Source of the DNA: Phycisphaeraceae bacterium
GTDB taxonomy: Bacteria > Planctomycetota > Phycisphaerae > Phycisphaerales > UBA1924
Direction of reading: 5' to 3'
Assembly: GCA_019636515.1 (NCBI GenBank)
Contig: JAHBXI010000001.1
Coordinates: forward strand, 434,001 to 498,000
Length of the DNA: 64,000 nucleotides
The notes below the pieces were generated by a model, which worked only from the letters and a program-made list of their open reading frames with translations, was not told the DNA's origin and ran no database searches. A program made the translations under genes and the position numbers. This document shows, piece after piece, positions 59,174 through 64,000 of this stretch (position 1 is the first letter of the stretch; every line of letters begins with the position of its first letter).

Positions 59174-60670
59174 ATGGAATCCACGTTGCTCGAAGAAGTG
59201 CTGGCATGTCCGTCGCTGCCCTCCCTCCCGGCGGTGGCGGTTCGCGTCATTGAACTGACGGCGGATCGGAATGTGTCGCTGAAGGAACTGGCGGACACGA
59301 TCCAGAACGACCAGGGTCTGAGTTCAAAGGTCCTGAGAACGGTCAATTCGAGTTATTACGGCCTTCGGACCCGCTGCTCGTCGATCAACAAGGCGCTGGT
59401 GATGCTGGGCCTGGGCCCGGTCAAGGCGCTGACGCTGGGATTTTCGCTGGTGGCTTCCCAGGAAATTGACCCTCGTGGAAGCCTCGACCTGGTGGCGTAC
59501 TGGCGGCGGGGGCTGTACACGGCGGTGGCGTCCAAGTCGATCGCGGAGGCCGCGCGGATGAGTTTCGGAGACGAGGCCTTCCTGGCGGGCCTGCTGCAGG
59601 ACATCGGGGTGATGGCGATGCACCAGGCGCTGGGCTCGAAGTACGACGAGGTGCTGCGAGCCGCCGGGGGAGACCACGGCAAACTGGTGCGGCTTGAACT
59701 CGAGTCCCTGGACATGCAGCACCCCGAGGTGGGAGCCATGCTCGCCGAGCGCTGGCGGCTGCCCAACGAACTGGTCATGCCGGTGCGTTTCCACGAGCGG
59801 CCAACGGCCGCGCCGGTGGACTGCGCCGATATCGTCCGGTGCGTGGCGCTTGGCAACATCGCCCACGACGTGCTGACCGATGCGGATCCCGGCGCGGCGC
59901 TGAAGCGCCTGTACGCGAAGACGGATCAGTGGTTCAAGATCACCCCCAGCGTGCTGGACGACACGCTTCGGGTGGTGGCCCAGGCGACCAAGGAACTCTC
60001 GTCGCTGTTCAAACTCCAGACGGGAGCCGCGTGCGACATCGACGCCGTGCTGAACACGGCGAACGAGCGTCTCTCGGAGATCCGTCCGCCGCTCTCGACC
60101 ACCTCGACTTCCGAGGATGGGCTGGCGAACCTCCTGGCGCACGATGCGAATGTTGATCCGCTCACCGGGGCGATGGCCCGATCGGCGTTCGACACGTCGA
60201 TCCGCTGGGCGTTTGGGGTGTGCAAGACGCAGGGCGGGCCGATCGGCCTGGTGCAGGTAAGCATCGACTGCCTCGACGCCGCGCACGCACGCGGGGGGCA
60301 CGAACTTGGCGACCAGGTCCTTGTCGGGGTGGCGTCCCTGCTTCACAAGCACTTCATCCCGCTGGGTGGTGTGGTCTGCCGGCTCAACGGCGGGCTCTTC
60401 TCGATCGTGCTTCAGGGCGTCACCAACACGGCGATCCTGCGGTCGGTCAGTGAGTTCCGAGCCGATCTTGAGCGGGGATGGCCGCGGTGGAAAACGCAGA
60501 CCGGGCAGACGCTGGAAGGGATGTCGGCGAGCGTGGGCATCGCCTGTCGAGATCCGCAGGATCCCGCGGGCCTGGGCTCTCCTTCGGAACTCATCATCGC
60601 CGCGGCGCGGGCGATCCAGAAATGCCGCGAGGAATCGCAGGCCGGCGTGCGCACGTCGATGGCCGCGTGA
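59174..60670 (+). CDS. HDOD-domain protein with degenerate GGDEF domain
   Basis: Signalling protein of 498 residues. The HDOD domain (residues 10 to about 215) has PSLPSLPAVAVRVIELTADR, NDQGLSSKVLRTVNSSYYGL and AFLAGLLQDIGVMAMHQALG. The HDOD family lacks the HD metal residues, and here the usual H-D pair is also absent. The last 170 residues have GGDEF features, ANVDPLTGAMARSAFDTSIR and RLNGGLFSIVLQGVTNTAIL, but the GGDEF signature reads NGGLFS. Diguanylate cyclase activity is therefore unlikely; it may bind c-di-GMP or another ligand. GGGAG precedes the ATG. It follows recO by 66 bases, so it is possibly in one unit. Confidence 0.85.
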   Translation: MESTLLEEVLACPSLPSLPAVAVRVIELTADRNVSLKELADTIQNDQGLSSKVLRTVNSSYYGLRTRCSSINKALVMLGLGPVKALTLGFSLVASQEIDPRGSLDLVAYWRRGLYTAVASKSIAEAARMSFGDEAFLAGLLQDIGVMAMHQALGSKYDEVLRAAGGDHGKLVRLELESLDMQHPEVGAMLAERWRLPNELVMPVRFHERPTAAPVDCADIVRCVALGNIAHDVLTDADPGAALKRLYAKTDQWFKITPSVLDDTLRVVAQATKELSSLFKLQTGAACDIDAVLNTANERLSEIRPPLSTTSTSEDGLANLLAHDANVDPLTGAMARSAFDTSIRWAFGVCKTQGGPIGLVQVSIDCLDAAHARGGHELGDQVLVGVASLLHKHFIPLGGVVCRLNGGLFSIVLQGVTNTAILRSVSEFRADLERGWPRWKTQTGQTLEGMSASVGIACRDPQDPAGLGSPSELIIAAARAIQKCREESQAGVRTSMAA

Positions 60671-60685
60671 TACCGTTCCCCCGCC

Positions 60686-61366
60686 TCACCACGGAAGCGT
60701 CGTGCCGTCGTAGTTGAAGAAGGTCCCGGAGTCCTCCGCCCTGAGGCGGTCGATGATGGCGAGCATTGAACGGACGCTTTCATCGACTCCAAGCGTGGCG
60801 TTCTGGCCTCCCATGTCGGTGCGAACCCAGCCCGGATGGGTGACGACGCAGCAGAACCCCTCGGCGCGGAGTTCGTTCGCCAGGGACGCGCTGAGTTGGT
60901 TCAGGGCCGTCTTGCTGGCGCGGTAGGGATAACTCGATCCGCCCTTGTTGTTCGCGATCGAGCCGAGTTGGCTCGTGATGCTGAAGACGGACTTGCGGTT
61001 CCCCGCTCGCAGGTTGGGGAGGAGCGACTTGACGACGAGCATCGGGGCGAAGGCATTGATCGTGAAAACCCGGTTGAGTTCGGCCAGTGTCAGCCCTTCG
61101 ATCGACCTCTGTTCCGAGCCGACCCCGGCGTTGTTGATCAACACGTCGATGGGGCGATCCCCGACCGCGGCGGACAACCCCGCGATGGAGTCCTCGTCCG
61201 AAACGTCGAGCGGGATGACCTGGTGGACCAGCCGGGCCAGTTCTCCCGCGCCGGCGGGGTCCCTGGCCGTGCCGAGGATCACGGCGTCCGTGCCGCGGCG
61301 GGACAACTGGCGGGCGAACTCGAGCCCGATGCCGCGGTTGGCTCCGGTGATGAGGTACGTGGTCAT
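60686..61366 (-). CDS. Short-chain dehydrogenase/reductase
   Basis: The 226-residue protein has the SDR NAD(P)-binding motif TYLITGANRGIGLEFARQLS (TGxxxGIG), the NNAG motif in VLINNAGVGS, catalytic Ser in SVFSITSQLGSIA and the Tyr-Lys pair in YPYRASKTALNQLSASL. It resembles the sniffer/CsgA type SDR. The substrate is unknown. It starts at ATG 61366 after a GATAAT box and converges on the HDOD gene. Confidence 0.88.
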   Translation of the reverse strand: MTTYLITGANRGIGLEFARQLSRRGTDAVILGTARDPAGAGELARLVHQVIPLDVSDEDSIAGLSAAVGDRPIDVLINNAGVGSEQRSIEGLTLAELNRVFTINAFAPMLVVKSLLPNLRAGNRKSVFSITSQLGSIANNKGGSSYPYRASKTALNQLSASLANELRAEGFCCVVTHPGWVRTDMGGQNATLGVDESVRSMLAIIDRLRAEDSGTFFNYDGTTLPW

Positions 61367-61371
61367 GGTTG

Positions 61372-61377
61372 ATTATC
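61372..61377 (-). promoter_or_regulatory. -10-like box GATAAT abutting the SDR start
   Basis: GATAAT matches five of six consensus bases and ends five bases before ATG 61366 on the minus strand. Confidence 0.4.
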
Positions 61378-61440
61378 CCCTGTCCGAGGCGGGGATGCCG
61401 GGGAACCATCCACCTCGCGCGGGGGACGCCTCCCGGCCCT

Positions 61441-62634
61441 TCATGCCCGCCGATGCCTGAGCGCCTGGAGCCTGTCAACGGCCTGGCGGAGCGTCCGGTC
61501 CTGCTTGCAGAACGCAAAGCGGGCGAGAGAACGCCCGTTGGAGGGATCGTCGTAGAAGACACTCGGCGGGATCGCGGCGACCTTGACCTCGCGTGTCAGG
61601 CGGCGGCAGAACTCGACGTCATCGCCCATCCCCAGGGACGAATGGTCCGCCATGATGAAGTATGACCCGTCCGGAACGTGGACCTTCAAGCCAAGGTCTC
61701 GCAGCGCCGCGGCGAGAAAATCCCGCTTGATCGTGTAGGAGGCGACCAGTTCCCGCACGTAGGCGTCCCCCTCGGTCAGGATACGGGCCGCGCCCAGTTG
61801 CATCGGCGTGCAGGTCGCGAACGTCAGGAACTGGTGCGCCGCACGGACCGCGCGGGTCAGCGGCTCGGAGGCGATCGCCCAGCCGATCTTCCATCCCGTG
61901 AGGCTGAAGGACTTGCCCAGGCTGTTCAGAGTCACGGTACGGTCGGCCATGCCGGGCATGGTGGCCAGGCTGACATGCGGCAGCGCGGGGTTGTAGACCA
62001 GTTCGCTGTAGACCTCGTCGGTGATGGCGATGACGTCGTGCTCGACGCACAGCGAGGCGACCAGCGCCAGTTCCTCGCGGGAGAAGACCTTTCCCGTGGG
62101 GTTGTGCGGGGTGTTCAAGATGATCGCCTTCGGGCGGCCTCGCATGGCCGCCCGCAACTGGTCGGGGTCAAAGGTGAACGGACCTTCATCGGAGGAAGAC
62201 GGACGGAGGGTGATGAATTCGGGGATCGCTCCGGCCATCGAGACGCAGGCGCGGTACGAGTCGTAGTACGGCTCGAACAGGACGACCCGCTCACCGGGGT
62301 TGACCAGCCCCAGGATCGCGGCGGGGATCGCCTCGGTGCATCCGCTGGTGACCGTGACGTGCGCGTCGGGGTTTACCTCAAGGCCGGAGTCCCGCCGCCA
62401 CTTCCGGGCGATGGCGGCGTTCAGGACCGGGTCGCCGGGCATGCGAGCGTACTGGTTTCGGCCGGCCCGGATCGCCTCGATCGCGGCCTGTTTCGCCAGT
62501 TCAGGGCCGTCGAAATCCGGGAAGCCCTGCGCCAGGTTGACGGCGCCGTGCTCCATCGCCAGTCGCGTCATCTCCGCGAAGATCGTGGTCCCGAAAGGGG
62601 CGAGGCGGTCCGCGACGGCCGGTTTGAAAGGCAT
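61441..62634 (-). CDS. PLP-dependent aminotransferase, class I/II
   Basis: The 397-residue enzyme begins MPFKPAVADRLAPFGTTIFA and has NLAQGFPDFDGPELAKQAAI, typical of the kynurenine/methionine aminotransferase branch. The PLP-binding Lys lies in TLNSLGKSFSLTGWKIGWAI (SLGK). Other parts are ILNTPHNPTGKVFSREELAL, ITDEVYSELVY and the C-terminal Arg in LARFAFCK. The exact amino-donor is not determined. The ATG at 62634 follows a TACCGT box by six bases. It is divergent from fabI. Confidence 0.88.
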   Translation of the reverse strand: MPFKPAVADRLAPFGTTIFAEMTRLAMEHGAVNLAQGFPDFDGPELAKQAAIEAIRAGRNQYARMPGDPVLNAAIARKWRRDSGLEVNPDAHVTVTSGCTEAIPAAILGLVNPGERVVLFEPYYDSYRACVSMAGAIPEFITLRPSSSDEGPFTFDPDQLRAAMRGRPKAIILNTPHNPTGKVFSREELALVASLCVEHDVIAITDEVYSELVYNPALPHVSLATMPGMADRTVTLNSLGKSFSLTGWKIGWAIASEPLTRAVRAAHQFLTFATCTPMQLGAARILTEGDAYVRELVASYTIKRDFLAAALRDLGLKVHVPDGSYFIMADHSSLGMGDDVEFCRRLTREVKVAAIPPSVFYDDPSNGRSLARFAFCKQDRTLRQAVDRLQALRHRRA

Positions 62635-62640
62635 GGAAAC

Positions 62641-62646
62641 ACGGTA
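62641..62646 (-). promoter_or_regulatory. -10-like box TACCGT abutting the aminotransferase start
   Basis: TACCGT ends six bases before ATG 62634 on the minus strand. Confidence 0.35.
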
Positions 62647-62678
62647 GGAGTTCGGACGACCGACGGTGCCGGGCGTTC

Positions 62679-62684
62679 TACACT
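62679..62684 (+). promoter_or_regulatory. -10-like box TACACT upstream of fabI
   Basis: TACACT lies 51 bases before ATG 62736. That start instead has GAGGG about nine bases upstream, so this transcript is leadered. Confidence 0.4.
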
Positions 62685-62735
62685 GGGCCGGGCGCGGGCG
62701 GTTTGTCCGCATCACGCACCACGAGGGCACACCGC

Positions 62736-63521
62736 ATGGGTCTTCTTGACGGCAAAACGGGTCTGATCGTGGGAATCGCCAACGACCGTTCGTACGCCTG
62801 GCACATCGCCAGGGCGATCATCGACCACGGCGGGCGGTGCGCCTTTACGCACCTGCCCGGGGAGAAGAACGAGCGCCGCACGAGGCGGGCGGTCGATGAC
62901 CTTGGCGTCAAGGACCCCTGGCTTTTTCCGCTCGACGCGGCCGACGACGGCCAGATCAACGCGGCGTTCGAGGCGTACGCACGGTCCTTTGATCAAATGC
63001 ACTTCATGGTCCACTCCATCGCGTTTGCCGACCGGGAATGGCTCCAGGCGGGCAAGTTCGTGCTGACCCCGCGGCAGGCGTACCTGGGCGCCATCGACAT
63101 CTCCGCGTACACCCTGCTGGCCATGGCCCGCGGGGCACGTGACCTCATGGCTCGCTCGGGCGGGGGGTCGATCATGGCGATGAGTTACTACGGGGCGGAG
63201 AAGGTCGTCCCCGGATACAACGTCATGGGCGTGGCCAAGGCCGCCCTCGAATGCACGGGGCGATACCTGGCGGCCGAACTTGGCGCCGATCGCATCCGCG
63301 TGAACCTGATCTCGGGCGGGTATCTCCGCACGCTGGCCAGTTCCGCGGTGGGAGGGACGGACACGATGTCCGACCGAGTCGCCGAGCGGGCTCCGCTGCG
63401 GCGCAACGTCGAAGGGTCGGACGTCGGGAGCACGGCGGTGTACCTGGCGAGCGACCTCTCGTCGGGAGTCACGGGCGAGACGATTTACGTGGATTGTGGC
63501 GTCAACATCATCGGCGGCTGA
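62736..63521 (+). CDS. fabI: Enoyl-[acyl-carrier-protein] reductase FabI
   Basis: FabI makes the last reduction of the fatty-acid elongation cycle with NADH. The 261-residue enzyme has KTGLIVGIANDRSYAWHIAR at the cofactor site, HFMVHSIAFADREWLQ, and the catalytic Tyr161 and Lys168 in YNVMGVAKAAL. SYYGAEKVVPG supplies the first Tyr. Length fits the family. A TTG at 62703 would add 11 residues, but the ATG has the better ribosome site and the FabI-like start MGLLDGKTGLIVG. It converges on the peptidase gene with 36 bases between. Confidence 0.95.
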   Translation: MGLLDGKTGLIVGIANDRSYAWHIARAIIDHGGRCAFTHLPGEKNERRTRRAVDDLGVKDPWLFPLDAADDGQINAAFEAYARSFDQMHFMVHSIAFADREWLQAGKFVLTPRQAYLGAIDISAYTLLAMARGARDLMARSGGGSIMAMSYYGAEKVVPGYNVMGVAKAALECTGRYLAAELGADRIRVNLISGGYLRTLASSAVGGTDTMSDRVAERAPLRRNVEGSDVGSTAVYLASDLSSGVTGETIYVDCGVNIIGG

Positions 63522-63557
63522 GGGTATCGCGGATCGGCTCGCGTCGGGAAGGCGGGT

Positions 63558-64000
63558 TCATTCCCGCGTCGCCGGGGGTTGCGCCACGGCGACCCGAGCC
63601 AGGATGTCCGGGATCGCCGCGCGAAGCGTCGCGATGCCCGAGAGGTACTCCGCGATCGAGAGACGTTCGTCCGGGGCGTGGTCGAGCGAACTGTCCCCCG
63701 GCCCGTACGCCACGATCGGACACCCCCACCGCCGCGCCACCACATTCATGTCGCTGGTGCCGGTCTTGCGCAGGAGGCGCGGGGTGGCTCCCCGGCCTCG
63801 AATCGCGGCCGTGAAGGCCCCCGCCAACCACGACCGGGGATCGCCCGAATAGGCGAACTCGTGCCCGCGGAAGACCGCGCAAACATCCATCCACTCCCGG
63901 CGGAGGGAGTTCTCGATCTCCAGGGGGTCAACGCCGGGGGGGAGGCGGAAGCCCACCTCGAGTTCGGCCGTGTCCCTCAGCCCGTCGTTGGCGCTGGCAA
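63558..64000 (-). CDS. M20-family peptidase, LysK/ArgE/DapE type (N-terminus outside window)
   Basis: The open frame runs off the right edge, so only the C-terminal 147 residues are present. The strand EFAYSGDPRSWLAGAFTAAI and the motif KTGTSDMNVVARRWGCPIVA followed by YGPGDSSLDHAPDERLSIAE are close to the [LysW]-lysine/ornithine hydrolase LysK, where the final His binds the second zinc. It could also be an ArgE- or DapE-like deacylase. A LysW-dependent pathway would be uncommon for a planctomycete; the rest of the gene and its neighbours are needed to decide. Confidence 0.8.
   Translation of the reverse strand, partial: ASANDGLRDTAELEVGFRLPPGVDPLEIENSLRREWMDVCAVFRGHEFAYSGDPRSWLAGAFTAAIRGRGATPRLLRKTGTSDMNVVARRWGCPIVAYGPGDSSLDHAPDERLSIAEYLSGIATLRAAIPDILARVAVAQPPATRE

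Overview
This is a GC-rich chromosomal window with dense, ordinary bacterial genes. No rRNA, tRNA, CRISPR, prophage or insertion sequence was seen. Gene content suggests a member of the Planctomycetota, most likely near the Phycisphaerae. The hints are a fused aroD-aroE, ribosomal proteins with added domains and tails, many secreted or lipoprotein genes of unknown role, DUF5658, and a LysK-type peptidase. That assignment is inference.

Positions 1-13043 (minus strand) carry the S10-spc ribosomal protein cluster in canonical order: rpsJ, rplC, rplD, rplW, rplB, rpsS, rplV, rpsC, rplP, rpmC, rpsQ, rplN, rplX, rplE, rpsN, rpsH, rplF, rplR, rpsE, rplO, secY (cut by the window edge). Several proteins carry extra parts: an HTH-like domain at the front of L22, an RGG-rich tail on S5, Lys/Pro/Ala tails on L4 and L15, and an N-terminal extension on L5. 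Spacers are unusually long, with a 408-base structured gap between rplC and rplD and short tandem repeats in two others. No str operon precedes rpsJ. A 669-base intergenic region separates it from a plus-strand block.

Positions 13713-27460 (plus strand) hold a secreted unknown, a 4-hydroxyproline epimerase-like protein, a methyltransferase, a large BNR/sortilin-like repeat protein, an ABC ATPase with its permease, a site-2 protease (RseP-like), an alpha/beta hydrolase and deoC. Positions 27445-38439 (minus) hold a pseudouridine synthase, 6-phosphogluconolactonase, an ABC-F protein, a low-molecular-weight phosphatase, a glycosyltransferase-like protein, two related lipoproteins, a DUF2752 protein, a DegP-like protease with about four PDZ domains and a coiled-coil protein with a PD-(D/E)xK-like core. 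Positions 38707-44711 (plus) are a complete Mrp antiporter operon with A and B fused.

Positions 44829-47335 (minus) hold a coiled-coil lipoprotein, a ferric-reductase-like flavocytochrome and a 34-residue membrane peptide, divergent from a DUF2235 hydrolase. Then come ffh, a secreted unknown, an S41 protease lipoprotein, an unknown membrane protein, aroDE, DUF5658, a hotdog-ACP-hotdog lipid cassette, recO, an HDOD/degenerate-GGDEF protein, an SDR, an aminotransferase, fabI and a partial lysK-like gene.

The strongest window-wide signal is regulatory. Seventeen genes that look like the first of a transcription unit have a TANNNT (or GATAAT) box ending 5-9 bases before the start codon, and little or no Shine-Dalgarno sequence. 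This is the layout of leaderless mRNAs. Operon-internal genes mostly carry clear Shine-Dalgarno sequences instead, as do genes whose box lies further upstream. No clearly new multi-gene system was found. The L22-HTH fusion, the rplC-rplD spacer and the hotdog-ACP-hotdog cassette are the best leads.
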